64,000 nt of DNA, taken from the NCBI GenBank assembly GCA_036404275.1, contig DASXAM010000132.1, positions 16,063-80,062 on the forward strand, in the 5' to 3' direction. This document shows, in pieces, positions 51,240-59,605 of the stretch. The stretch's first letter is position 1. The number at the start of each line of letters is the position of its first letter. The position numbers were made by a program, and so were the translations under genes. Below the pieces are notes generated by a model, which saw only the letters and a list, made by a program, of their open reading frames with translations, did not search any database and was not told where the DNA came from. This stretch comes from AP-15 sp036404275 (GTDB taxonomy: Bacteria > Pseudomonadota > Alphaproteobacteria > ATCC43930 > CGMCC-115725).

Positions 51240-51823
51240 TGCAGCGCCATCTCGTGCTGTTCTTGCGTGCACCGATGTTGGGCGTCGGCAAAACACGCCT
51301 AGTGCGCGATATCGGCGCCGTTGCCGCGCTGCGTTTCGAGCGGCAGATGCGGGCCCTGCTGCTGCGCCGCCTTGCGCATGACCGCCGCTGGCGGCTGCGG
51401 GTCGCGGTGACACCCGACCGCGCCCGCTTGCCGGCGGCGGTCGTGACCGTCGGCCAAGGCGGCGGCGATCTCGGGGAGCGCATGCGACGGGCGCTCGCCG
51501 CTCCGCCGCCGGGACCGGTGGTGCTGGTCGGCGCCGACATTCCGGGCCTCCGCCCCGCCCATATTGCCGCTGCGTTTCACCTGCTCGGCCGGCACGATCT
51601 GGTCTTTGGCCCCGCCGCGGATGGCGGGTTTTGGCTGGTCGGCGCGCGTCGCCGCCCGCGCCTGCCGCCGCTTTTCGGTCCGGTGCGCTGGTCCGGCCCG
51701 CACGCGCTCGCCGATACCCTCGCCGCGCTCCCGCGAAATTTTTCGGTCGGCTTTGTCGATCGTCTGGAAGATGTCGATGACGGCGACGCGTACCGCCGGC
51801 TCGCGCCGCGCCGCGGATTCTGA
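51239..51823 (+). CDS. TIGR04282/DUF2064-type glycosyltransferase
   Basis: A 194-residue protein with a nucleotidyltransferase-like glycosyltransferase fold (DUF2064). Seen: VLFLRAPMLGVGKTRLVRDIGAVAA at the N-terminus, VVLVGADIPGLRPAHIAAAF and LVFGPAADGGFWLVGARR. TIGR04282 proteins usually pair with TIGR04283 as here. They are associated with arsenosugar synthesis in cyanobacteria-like clusters, but no arsM or arsS is visible, so the product is uncertain. Confidence 0.85.
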   Translation: MQRHLVLFLRAPMLGVGKTRLVRDIGAVAALRFERQMRALLLRRLAHDRRWRLRVAVTPDRARLPAAVVTVGQGGGDLGERMRRALAAPPPGPVVLVGADIPGLRPAHIAAAFHLLGRHDLVFGPAADGGFWLVGARRRPRLPPLFGPVRWSGPHALADTLAALPRNFSVGFVDRLEDVDDGDAYRRLAPRRGF

Positions 51824-51892
51824 GCTCCGGCGCCGGCGATCGGACAGATAACGCCGGACAGAACGCCGGCCCCGACCCGGCCCCCACCCCAA

Positions 51893-52024
51893 CCCTCCCC
51901 CGCACGCGGGGGAGGGAAGAAAGGGCGGAGGCGCCAGCATCGCCCCAACCCTCCCCGCATGCGGGGAGGGAAGAAGGGAGGAGGGGCGGCGGCACCGTAA
52001 CCCTCCCCCGCGAGCGGAGGAGGG
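51893..52024. repeat. Three palindromic units between TIGR04282 gene and moaB
   Basis: Three copies of the CCCTCCCCCGC/GCGGGGGAGGG palindrome: 51893-51916 (perfect), 51949-51970 (shorter arms CCCTCCCCGC) and 52001-52024 (one mismatch on the right arm). Spacer regions are G-rich AAGGGAGGG-like. Occupies most of the 236-base gap where the two genes converge. Confidence 0.87.
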
Positions 52025-52059
52025 AAGGGAGGGGGCGGTCTTGCCGTGGATTCCGAAAG

Positions 52060-52593
52060 CTAGCGCTCTTGGAGGCGTGGCATCAGCTCGACGAAATTGC
52101 ACGGGCGAAACCGGTTGTCGAGCTGGTGCACGAGGATGCCCTCCCAGGCATCGCGGCAGGCGCCGGGCGAGCCGGGGAGCGCGAAGAGATAGGTGCCGCC
52201 GGCGACCCCGGCCGTCGCCCGGCTCTGGATCGTCGAGGTGCCGATCTTGTCGTAGCTGAGCCAGCGGAACAGCTCGCCAAACCCGGCGATCTCCTTTTCA
52301 TAGACGCTGTGGAACGCTTCCGGCGTCACGTCGCGCCCGGTGACCCCGGTGCCGCCGGTCGCGATCACCACATCGATCTCGGGATCGGCGATCCACGCCT
52401 CGAGCCGGGCCACAATCGCGGCCCTGTCGTCGCGCACGATCTGCCGCGCCGCAATGCGATGCCCGGCCGCGCTGGCCAGCTCGGCGAGAATGTCGCCCGA
52501 GCGGTCCTGCGACGCGTCACGGGTGTCTGACACGGTCAACAGCGCGATGTTGACCGGCAGAAACGGGCGGGTCTGATCGAGCCGGCCGGGCAT
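52060..52593 (-). CDS. moaB: Molybdenum cofactor biosynthesis protein MoaB
   Basis: A 177-residue MogA/MoaB-type molybdopterin adenylyltransferase-like protein. Motifs: ALLTVSDTRDASQDRSGDIL, DVVIATGGTGVTGRDVTPEAF (with the active-site Asp) and FALPGSPGACRDAWEGIL. Placed apart from the moaC/moeA genes. I start at ATG 52593 rather than the upstream in-frame ATG at 52635. The role is activation of molybdopterin before Mo insertion. Confidence 0.93.
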   Translation of the reverse strand: MPGRLDQTRPFLPVNIALLTVSDTRDASQDRSGDILAELASAAGHRIAARQIVRDDRAAIVARLEAWIADPEIDVVIATGGTGVTGRDVTPEAFHSVYEKEIAGFGELFRWLSYDKIGTSTIQSRATAGVAGGTYLFALPGSPGACRDAWEGILVHQLDNRFRPCNFVELMPRLQER

Positions 52594-52665
52594 TGTCTGC
52601 TCCTCTCGACGAGGCCGCCAACATAGCCCCGCCACCCGCCGCAGACCAGCCCGGCGAGGGTTGGA

Positions 52666-53607
52666 CTACCGGTCGGCGATCGGCGGCTGGCCTTGTTCGG
52701 CGCGGACTTCGTTGATGATCTGCAGCACGCGCTCGCGGTAGGGGCGGTATTGCACGCCGAATTCCTGCACGAGGCGGCTGTTGTCGATCAGGTAGTTGCC
52801 CGAGATTGCCTTGCCGCCGGTTTCCTTCTCAAAGGTGATTTTGGCGTCGGGCAGGAACTCGCGCACCATGTCGGCGATCTCGCCGATGCTGATCGCCACG
52901 CCGCCGGTGTTGTAGACCCAGTGCTGCGGCTTGTCGGCCATGATCACGCGGGCGAAAATCTCGGCGATCTCGTCGACATGGACCGGACAGCGCATCGCGT
53001 CCTTGTACGGAAACGTGATCGGCTGGCCGCGCGCCGGAAAGGTGATGCATTTGACGTGGTCGACCGAGCCGACGATCTTGTCGTTGCCGGTGACGTTGGC
53101 CGGGCGGATCGCGGTGATGTCCAGCCCGTGCTTTTCGCGATAATCCTGGGCCTGCCACTCGTTGAAGATCTTGTGCATCGCGTATTGCACGTGGCCGTGG
53201 CGGAAATCGTCCTCGGTCACCATCCGGTCGCCATAGAAATGCTGCTCGCCGCTGACCGCCAGAGAGCTCGCATAGGCGACGCGCTTGACGCCGGCCAGCC
53301 GTGCGGCCTCGAAGCAATTGTCCATGCCGAGGACATTGAGCTTGAACGCCATATGCGGCGGATGCTCGCTGCCGAGATAATAGGCGAGGTTGACCACGCG
53401 CTCGGGCTTGGCCGCCACCATCGCCGCCATCACGTCGTCGAACTGGCTGACATCGCCGCGCACCATGCGCACCTGCTTGCCCAGATGGTCGTAGGACGCG
53501 GTGCCGAGATTGATGTCCATGCAGACGATCTCTTCGCCGCGCTGGGCCAGGAGCGGGACGAGCCGCCGGCCGATAAACCCGGTGCCGCCGATAACCAATA
53601 TCGACAT
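52666..53607 (-). CDS. NAD-dependent epimerase/dehydratase
   Basis: A 313-residue extended-SDR protein. ILVIGGTGFIGRRLVPLL is the NAD-binding motif; the active-site Ser is in AYASSLAVSG and the Tyr-x3-Lys in QYAMHKIFNEW, with VNLAYYLGSEH in between. The substrate is unknown; nucleotide sugar or related. Its ATG at 53607 has GGAGAATAACC upstream. It is separated from moaB by 72 bases. Confidence 0.9.
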   Translation of the reverse strand: MSILVIGGTGFIGRRLVPLLAQRGEEIVCMDINLGTASYDHLGKQVRMVRGDVSQFDDVMAAMVAAKPERVVNLAYYLGSEHPPHMAFKLNVLGMDNCFEAARLAGVKRVAYASSLAVSGEQHFYGDRMVTEDDFRHGHVQYAMHKIFNEWQAQDYREKHGLDITAIRPANVTGNDKIVGSVDHVKCITFPARGQPITFPYKDAMRCPVHVDEIAEIFARVIMADKPQHWVYNTGGVAISIGEIADMVREFLPDAKITFEKETGGKAISGNYLIDNSRLVQEFGVQYRPYRERVLQIINEVRAEQGQPPIADR

Positions 53608-53737
53608 GGTTATTCTCCTTCGGGGTGATCCCGGCGACGTTAGCGGCCGCCCCGGAGTTCGGCAAGCCGGCCGCGGCTCGGTTGCGCGGATCGGGGCAGC
53701 CGCTTATGATCCGGCCCATCGGCGGAGGCCGCCCGGT

Positions 53738-53814
53738 CGGAGCGTAGCGCAGTCTGGTAGCGCATCAGCATGGGGTGCTGAGGGTCGTGAGTTCGAATCT
53801 CACCGCTCCGACCA
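53738..53814 (+). tRNA. tRNA-Pro (anticodon GGG)
   Basis: A 77-base cloverleaf including an encoded CCA. Acceptor CGGAGCG pairs with CGCTCCG, D-arm GCGC/GCGC, anticodon stem TCAGC/GCTGA with loop ATGGGGT giving GGG, and T-arm GTGAG/CTCAC around TTCGAAT. The GGG anticodon reads CCC/CCT proline codons. The barnase-like gene starts 22 bases downstream. Confidence 0.96.
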
Positions 53815-53836
53815 ATCCCGCGCCGACAGCGCTGGC

Positions 53837-54091
53837 ATGAGCCGGCTGCTGCGCGACCTTGAACGCACGCTGCAGCGCATTGGACGCAGCGAGGCGTATC
53901 CGCACCGTAACGACGGCGCAGAGTTTCACAATCGTGAGGCGCGTCTGCCGCAGCAGCCGCACGGCTATTATCGAGAATACGTGCACCCGAACACCGCCGG
54001 CGGCGCCGGTCCGAGACGGGTAGTCGTTGGAAGGAACGGAAAAGTATATTACAGTCCTGACCATTACAACACGTTCGTTCGCGTGCGCTGA
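53837..54091 (+). CDS. Barnase-like ribonuclease (N1/T1 microbial RNase family), no signal peptide
   Basis: An 84-residue protein whose residues 27-84 match the microbial guanyl-RNase fold: GAEFHNREARLP, GYYREYVHP, GAGPRRVVVG and SPDHYNTFVRVR. By comparison with barnase (Glu73, Arg87, His102) the catalytic residues should be Glu47, Arg60 or Arg61, and His76. Residues 1-25 form a short helix-prone leader; there is no signal peptide, unlike secreted barnase. It starts 22 bases after tRNA-Pro and is followed by a barstar gene, so it is a toxin/inhibitor pair or a detached polymorphic-toxin tip. Codon usage includes aga, agg and gta, rarer in neighbours. Confidence 0.83.
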   Translation: MSRLLRDLERTLQRIGRSEAYPHRNDGAEFHNREARLPQQPHGYYREYVHPNTAGGAGPRRVVVGRNGKVYYSPDHYNTFVRVR

Positions 54092-54103
54092 GGAGTGCCC
54101 CGG

Positions 54104-54502
54104 ATGAGACCTTGCCGGTTTTTCTTCGATGCCGAGGCGGCCAGGCCGTCCGTTACCGCGGACCGCGTTGTCACCGTGCCCAAAGGGATCGTGAGCCGTG
54201 AACGACTGTTCGACGTTTTGAGCGACGCGCTGGCGTTCCCTGACTATTGGGGGCGGAACTGGGACGCACTGAACGACATGCTGACGGACCTGTCTTGGAT
54301 CGAGCAATATAGAATAGTGCTTGCCCACGAAGACCTGCCGAACCTTGGTGCATCGCCAACCGCGACGTATATCGATATTCTTCGCACCGCCGTGGACGAC
54401 TGGGCGCGCAGCGGGCTCCACGAGCTGGTGGTGCTTTTTCCGAAGGCCGAGCAGCGCACGATCGAAAGCCTGCTCAGCGCGCATGCGGAGGACAAGCCAT
54501 GA
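54104..54502 (+). CDS. Barstar-family RNase inhibitor
   Basis: A 132-residue barstar-like inhibitor. The core LSDALAFPDYWGRNWDALNDMLTDL matches barstar; Asp54 and Asp58 occupy the positions of barstar Asp35 and Asp39, which contact the barnase active site. ATG at 54104 follows AGGAG at a good distance. Begins 12 bases after the RNase gene, so it is probably co-transcribed as the immunity partner. Its stop overlaps the deacetylase start by ATGA. Confidence 0.87.
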   Translation: MRPCRFFFDAEAARPSVTADRVVTVPKGIVSRERLFDVLSDALAFPDYWGRNWDALNDMLTDLSWIEQYRIVLAHEDLPNLGASPTATYIDILRTAVDDWARSGLHELVVLFPKAEQRTIESLLSAHAEDKP

Positions 54503-55404
54503 CCGACCGTCCGGGATCACCTCCGGAACCCTGGGCCTGGCCCGAGGAGGAATGGCGCAAGCGCGTCAGCCGGGTGCGCGCCGGGCGGAGCTTGCGGCCT
54601 GCCGAATGGCCGGGCGGGGCGCGCTGCGCGGTGGCATTGTCGTTCGACAGCGACCACGAAACGAGCGATCTGCGCGACGGCGGCAAATCGATCGGACGGC
54701 TCGCCTGGGGCCAGTACGGCAACCGGGTGGGCGTGCCGCGCATTCTGAAGGTGCTCGATAAGCACGGGGTCAAGGCGAGCTTTTACGTGCCGGCGGTGAC
54801 CGCATTGCTGCACCCCGAGGAGCAGCGCCGGGTCGTCGCCGAGGGCCACGAGATCGGCATACACGGCTGGATCCACGAGCTGAACTCGGCCTTGCCTTAC
54901 GAAGCCGAACGCGACCTGATGCGCCGCTCAGCCGATGCGCTCGAACGGGTCGCCGGTGTCCGGCCGGTCGGCTTGCGCACGCCCTCCTGGGATTTCAGCT
55001 GGCACACGCTCGAAATCGAGAAGGAGATGGGGCTCGCCTACGATTCCTCGCTGATGTCGGACGAGGATTGCTATGAGCTGCTGCTCGATGGCGCGCCCTG
55101 CGGCATCGTCGAATTGCCGGTCGAGTGGGTGCGCGACGACGCGGTCTATTTCATGATGAACCGGTTCTCGGCGTTGCGCCCCTATACGCCGCCCGCGGAC
55201 GTGCTGGACATTTTCCGCCGCGAGTTCGACGCCGCGCACCACGAAGGCGGCATCTTCCAATTGACGATGCACCCGCATGTGATCGGCTACCGCTCGCGGA
55301 TCTGGATCCTCGACGAGATCATCCGCCACGCGAAGGCGCAGCCGGGGGTGTGGTTCGCCACCCACGCCGAAGTGGTCGATTGGGCGAAGCAGCACGCAGC
55401 GTGA
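54499..55404 (+). CDS. Polysaccharide deacetylase (NodB-like)
   Basis: A 301-residue carbohydrate-esterase-4-type protein. VALSFDSDHE carries the first Asp pair, and HEIGIHGWIHE the metal-binding histidines; TPSWDFSWHTLEIEKEMGLAYDSSLMSDE and FQLTMHPHVIGYRSR are the further motifs. Such proteins deacetylate N-acetylated sugars or act on small amides. It overlaps barstar by ATGA and Era by GTGA, so it is translated in a chain with both. Confidence 0.87.
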   Translation: MTDRPGSPPEPWAWPEEEWRKRVSRVRAGRSLRPAEWPGGARCAVALSFDSDHETSDLRDGGKSIGRLAWGQYGNRVGVPRILKVLDKHGVKASFYVPAVTALLHPEEQRRVVAEGHEIGIHGWIHELNSALPYEAERDLMRRSADALERVAGVRPVGLRTPSWDFSWHTLEIEKEMGLAYDSSLMSDEDCYELLLDGAPCGIVELPVEWVRDDAVYFMMNRFSALRPYTPPADVLDIFRREFDAAHHEGGIFQLTMHPHVIGYRSRIWILDEIIRHAKAQPGVWFATHAEVVDWAKQHAA

Positions 55405-56318
55405 GCGCCGAACCGGTTCCGGAGTCCGATCGGCGCTGCGGCTATGTCGCGCTGATCGGCGCGCCCAACGCCGGCAAATCGACGCTGCTTAACCGACTTG
55501 TCGGCCGCAAGCTGGCGATCGTCACACCAAAGGCGCAGACGACGCGGACCCGCCTTCTCGGCATCGCGATCGAAGACGCCGCGCAGATCGTCTATGTCGA
55601 CACACCCGGCATCTTTGCCCCCCGCCGCCGGCTCGACCGCGCGATGGTCGCTGCGGCATGGACCGGCGCCGAGGATGCCGACGAGACGGTGCTGCTGGTC
55701 GATGCGGCGCGCGGTCTCGATCGCGACACGCGGCGCATTCTCGACCGCCTCGCGGCGCGCGCCCGGCGCTCGATCCTGGCGCTCAACAAGATCGACCTGG
55801 TGCGCCGCGACACATTGCTCGGGCTGGCCGCGGCGCTCGCAAAAGAAGGCGATTTCGACCCGATCTTTATGATCTCGGGCCTCAACGGCGACGGTGTTGC
55901 CGATCTGCGCCGGCATCTCGCTTCGGCGATGCCGCCCGGACCGTGGCTTTTCCCCGAAGACCAGCTTTCCGACGCGCCGGAGCGGCTAATCGCCGCCGAG
56001 GTGACGCGCGAGCAGGTGTTCCTGCAATTGCATGACGAACTGCCCTACGCTTCGACGGTCGAAACCGAAAGCTGGCAGGAACGGCCGGACGGCAGCGTGC
56101 GCATCGAGCAGGTCATCTATGTCGAGCGGCCGAGCCAGCGCGCGATCGTGCTCGGGCTGCGCGGCCAGCGGATCAAGACGATCGGCGCGCGCGCCCGCGC
56201 CGAGCTCGAGCACATGCTGGGCCGGCGGGTGCATCTTTTTCTCTTTGTCAAGGTGCGCGAAAATTGGGGCGAGGACCGCGAACGCTTTACCGCCCTCGGA
56301 CTCGACTACAACGCCTGA
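55401..56318 (+). CDS. era: GTPase Era
   Basis: An essential GTPase that binds 16S rRNA and promotes 30S maturation, 305 residues. G1 is IGAPNAGKST, G2 TTRTR, G3 YVDTPGIF, G4 NKIDL and G5 in the FMISGLNGDG region. The C-terminal KH domain has YVERPSQRAIVLGLRGQRIKTIGARARAELEHMLGRRVHLFLFVKV. It starts with GTG overlapping the deacetylase stop. The usual partners rnc and recO are not beside it. Confidence 0.95.
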   Translation: MSAEPVPESDRRCGYVALIGAPNAGKSTLLNRLVGRKLAIVTPKAQTTRTRLLGIAIEDAAQIVYVDTPGIFAPRRRLDRAMVAAAWTGAEDADETVLLVDAARGLDRDTRRILDRLAARARRSILALNKIDLVRRDTLLGLAAALAKEGDFDPIFMISGLNGDGVADLRRHLASAMPPGPWLFPEDQLSDAPERLIAAEVTREQVFLQLHDELPYASTVETESWQERPDGSVRIEQVIYVERPSQRAIVLGLRGQRIKTIGARARAELEHMLGRRVHLFLFVKVRENWGEDRERFTALGLDYNA

Positions 56319-56328
56319 TCGGGCTTGC

Positions 56329-56781
56329 CTAATCGCGCGGCGGCGCGAGCCGTTTGGTCATGCTGAAGCGGGTGTGGCCGGGCGGGTCGCAATCGATCCG
56401 GCCGAGCACCTCCCACCCCTGGCGCTGGTAGAAGCCCGGCGCCTGGAACGACAGGGTCGACAGGATCGCCCGCGTGCAGCCGCGCCGCGCCCCCTCCTCC
56501 TCGGCCGCTTTGAGCACCCGGCTGCCAAGCCCCTGCCGGCGCAGCCCTTCGGGTAAAAAGAAGCGATCGATATAAAGGAGGCCATAGGAGGTGCGGCCGA
56601 TGATCCCGCCGACGACCGCGCCGTTCTCCGGGTCGGTGACGAGGACCGCGAGCGGCTTTTGGTCGCGATAGCCGGCCTTCGAAAAATTGTAGTCGCTGAG
56701 CCCGTCGCGGATCACCGCCTCGTGCGCGCCGTCGGGCGCGTCGGTCACGACCAGCGCCGGAGCTTGTTCGACGGCCGCCAT
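56329..56781 (-). CDS. GNAT N-acetyltransferase
   Basis: A 150-residue GNAT domain. The acetyl-CoA loop is LPEGLRRQGLGSRVLKAAEEEGARRGC, followed by SFQAPGFYQRQGWEVLG. The substrate is unknown. Its ATG overlaps the stop of the sulfurtransferase (TGATG). It is convergent with era. Confidence 0.85.
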   Translation of the reverse strand: MAAVEQAPALVVTDAPDGAHEAVIRDGLSDYNFSKAGYRDQKPLAVLVTDPENGAVVGGIIGRTSYGLLYIDRFFLPEGLRRQGLGSRVLKAAEEEGARRGCTRAILSTLSFQAPGFYQRQGWEVLGRIDCDPPGHTRFSMTKRLAPPRD

Positions 56782-57653
56782 CAGCCGGTCTCCATCGGCA
56801 AGGACGGGTCGTTCGCCCATTCGCTCATCGAGGCGTCGTAGAGCTTGACGTTCGAATGGCCGAGCATGACGAGGGCAAACGCGTCGGCGCTCGCCGCGAT
56901 GCCGCCGCCGCAATAGGTGACGACTTCCTTGCCAAAGGCGCCGACCGCGTCGAACCGCCGGCGCAATTCGTCGGCCGACAAAAAAGCACCGGTCGCCGGA
57001 TCGACGAGGTGCGCCGCCGGCAGGTTGACGCTGCCCTTGATGCGGCCCACCCGGCCGTAGCTGTTGCCGCCGCTGCCGGCATGCTGCTCGGCCGAGAGCG
57101 CATTCAAGGTGCAGATCGCGCCATTGCCGATGGCGGAGAGCACCTCCTCCTTGCCAACCATCAGCGGCCGCTCGGCGCGGACCACAAATTGCGCCGCAGG
57201 GCGCGGCTTTGCCGGCCCGGTCTCGACCGGCCGTCCCTCGCGCGACCATTTCTGAAAGCCGCCGTCGAGCACCGCCGCATTGTCAAAGCCAAAGCTGCGC
57301 AGCAGCCACCACACGCGCGTCGCCCATTGCGGTGTCGTCGCGCTGTAGGTGACGACCTCTGTTCCCTCGCCGATGCCGAGCCGGCCCATCGCCGCGGCAA
57401 AGGCTGCAGCCGAGGGCCGCATAAAGCGCAGGCGATGGCTGTTGTCCGAGAGATCGGCCTGCAGATCGACAAATTGCGCGCCGGGGATATGGCCCTTTTC
57501 GAAATCGGCGCGCGCCGGCACGACCTGATAGGTGGCTTTGGGGTCCGGGATCAGATGCGTCGTGCAGTCGAGAACGCGCAACTGCGGATCATCGAGCCGT
57601 CGGGCGAGCGTCGCCGTGTCGATCAGGAATTCGGGATGGGCAAAGCCTGGCAT
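56781..57653 (-). CDS. Sulfurtransferase (3-mercaptopyruvate sulfurtransferase-type)
   Basis: A 290-residue tandem rhodanese protein. The N-terminal half (inactive) has RADFEKGHIPGAQFVDLQADLS; the C-terminal half has the active-site loop VTYCGGGIAASADAFAL with the persulfide Cys. The loop CGGGIAAS is closer to 3-mercaptopyruvate sulfurtransferases than thiosulfate ones. Operon with the following GNAT gene. Confidence 0.9.
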   Translation of the reverse strand: MPGFAHPEFLIDTATLARRLDDPQLRVLDCTTHLIPDPKATYQVVPARADFEKGHIPGAQFVDLQADLSDNSHRLRFMRPSAAAFAAAMGRLGIGEGTEVVTYSATTPQWATRVWWLLRSFGFDNAAVLDGGFQKWSREGRPVETGPAKPRPAAQFVVRAERPLMVGKEEVLSAIGNGAICTLNALSAEQHAGSGGNSYGRVGRIKGSVNLPAAHLVDPATGAFLSADELRRRFDAVGAFGKEVVTYCGGGIAASADAFALVMLGHSNVKLYDASMSEWANDPSLPMETG

Positions 57654-57786
57654 GCCGGACCTCTCTCGCGTCGAGACTCCGCAGAGCTTGCCACAATCCG
57701 CCGCGCCCGCGCCAATCCTACGGCGCCGCCGGGCCTGCGCGACCGAAGGGTGCGCATAGGGGCAATCGGCTTTTTTTCACGCCGCT

Positions 57787-58317
57787 CTAAGTGCCGGGGG
57801 GGTTGATGCGGGCGGTGAAATCGCGGGTCGCGCGCGCCTCCTGGTCGTGCTGGAGCGCCCAGCGGTTCGATGGGAAGGCCAGCTGGTCCCACGGGATCTC
57901 GTCCCAGCGAAAGAGCCGCACCTCGAGGCTTTCGGGACCAGCTTCGACCGCTTCGTCGAGAAGGCGTGCGCGGTAAATCAGCTGCACCTGGCTGATCCGC
58001 GGAATGTCGTAGATGGCGAGCAGCCCCTCGATCTCGATCCGTGCGCGCGCCTCTTCCCAGGCTTCGCGCTCGGCTCCGGCACTCGCCGATTCATTGAGCT
58101 CGAGATAGCCCGCCGGCAGCGTCCAAAAACCGGCCCGCGGCTCGATCGAGCGGCGGCACAACAGAACGCGCTCGCCCGACCGCGCCACGGAGCCGACGAC
58201 GATCTTGGGGTTGTCGTAAAGGATAAAGCCGCATTCGGCGCAGATCATGCGCTCGCGGTTGTCGCCTTCGGGAATGCTGCGGACCGAGGGACCGCGCGCG
58301 GAATTGTCTTCCGCCAT
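57787..58317 (-). CDS. NUDIX hydrolase with incomplete zinc ribbon
   Basis: A 176-residue NUDIX protein. The Nudix box GYLELNESASAGAEREAWEEARARI has the G-x5-E-x7-R-E-x2-E-E pattern. The preceding ICAECGFILYDNPKIVVG is half a zinc ribbon: only one C-x-x-C is present, whereas many relatives have two. The N-terminus thus appears shortened or divergent. Substrate is a nucleotide derivative by family; not specified. Confidence 0.85.
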   Translation of the reverse strand: MAEDNSARGPSVRSIPEGDNRERMICAECGFILYDNPKIVVGSVARSGERVLLCRRSIEPRAGFWTLPAGYLELNESASAGAEREAWEEARARIEIEGLLAIYDIPRISQVQLIYRARLLDEAVEAGPESLEVRLFRWDEIPWDQLAFPSNRWALQHDQEARATRDFTARINPPGT

Positions 58318-58533
58318 CCGAATCAGCCGATGGGCAGGCTCGCGGCCCCGGGCGCGCGCCGTTTGCGGGTCGACAGAGCGGAAGCACTCAGCGCGGTCAC
58401 GATCGATCGATTGCTCTCTTTGCGCCGCCGATCATAAGCGCGGGCCGAAGCCTGGGCAATATTGGTCGCGAGTCCTTGACATAGCTCGGCCAAGCCGGTC
58501 GTGATCGCCGCAGCACTTGGAGGTGCCACCCCG

Positions 58534-59574
58534 ATGAAATTCGGCGATTTCCTGTTTCCGGACTGCCGCGACCCCGAGCGCGACGGCGTCGTCATCGACG
58601 AGACCTTGCGCGAGGCAAAGCTGGCGGACGAGCTTGGGATTGACGCGATTTGGCTCGCCGAGCACCATTTCGACGGCATTTGCGCCTATGTCGATCCGGT
58701 GAGCTTTGCCGGCGCGCTCGCCGCGACGACGCAGCGGGCCACAATCGGTTTTGCCGTGGTGCAGACCGCATTGCACCACCCGGTGCGGCTCGCCGAGCAA
58801 ATCGCCGTTCTCGACCATCTCGCCAAAGGACGGCTGATCGTCGGGCTCGGCCGCGGCTCCTCCTACAACATCTACGACTACCAGGGCTTCGGTATCGACC
58901 ATCGCGAAGCGCAGGCGCGGCTGGAAGAGACCGAGAAAATCCTGCTCGCGGCCTGGAAAGGCGACGCCTTCGAGCATCACGGCCAATTCTGGGACCTGAC
59001 GGTGCCGAGGTTGCGCCCGGTGCCGTACACCAAGCCGCATCCGCCACTGATCCGCGCCGCTTCGGGCGAGGCCTCGATGCTCGAGCTGGCGCGCCAAGGG
59101 CGGCCGTTTCTGATGAACGTGCAGTCGATGGCGGTGACCCGGCGGCGCTTTGCGCTCTACCGCGAGGCGATGCGCGGCGCCGGTTTTGGCGAAGAAAGGA
59201 TCGCGCAGAATCTCGGCCAATGCTGGGTCTGGCGCAACATCGTCGTCGCTGAAACCGATGCCGAGGCCGAGCGGCTCGGGCTCCCGGCCTTCCAGGCGAT
59301 GGTCGCCTCGCGCGCCGAAATGCGCGACCGCATCTATCGCGATACCGGCTTGCGCATCGAGGTGCCGCAGAGCGATCTGCCGTCGGCGCGCGCCACGGTC
59401 GAGCACGGCTTTATCCACGGCTCGCCCGACCGGGTGGCGGCGGCGCTGGCCGAAATCGACTCTCTCGGCGTCGGCGGCGTCATCGCGAGCTTTCGCCTGG
59501 GTCCGATGCCGCACGAGATTGCCGCGCGCAGCCTCGCGCTTTTTATGCGTGAAGTCGCGCCGCGGTTCCGATGA
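58534..59574 (+). CDS. LLM-class flavin-dependent monooxygenase
   Basis: A 346-residue bacterial-luciferase-like monooxygenase. KFGDFLFPDCRDPERDG starts the barrel, then AKLADELGIDAIWLAEHHFDG (the AEHH motif of the alkanal-type group), HLAKGRLIVGLGRGSSYNIYDYQGFGID and HGSPDRVAAALAEIDSLGVGG. I start at the ATG at 58534. It is convergent with the second LLM gene. Substrate unknown. Confidence 0.88.
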   Translation: MKFGDFLFPDCRDPERDGVVIDETLREAKLADELGIDAIWLAEHHFDGICAYVDPVSFAGALAATTQRATIGFAVVQTALHHPVRLAEQIAVLDHLAKGRLIVGLGRGSSYNIYDYQGFGIDHREAQARLEETEKILLAAWKGDAFEHHGQFWDLTVPRLRPVPYTKPHPPLIRAASGEASMLELARQGRPFLMNVQSMAVTRRRFALYREAMRGAGFGEERIAQNLGQCWVWRNIVVAETDAEAERLGLPAFQAMVASRAEMRDRIYRDTGLRIEVPQSDLPSARATVEHGFIHGSPDRVAAALAEIDSLGVGGVIASFRLGPMPHEIAARSLALFMREVAPRFR

Positions 59575-59605
59575 AAGTCCCCTCGGGCGGGATGGCCCGG
59601 ATGCC

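Noticed and set aside
53790..54600. A direct repeat of the tRNA-Pro 3' end marking an integration site
   Set aside because: I saw no second copy of the TTCGAATCTCACCGCTCCG end in this stretch or elsewhere in the window, and there is no integrase gene.
57769..57776. Plus-strand run of seven T near the NUDIX gene, possible terminator
   Set aside because: No hairpin precedes it and no plus-strand gene ends there.
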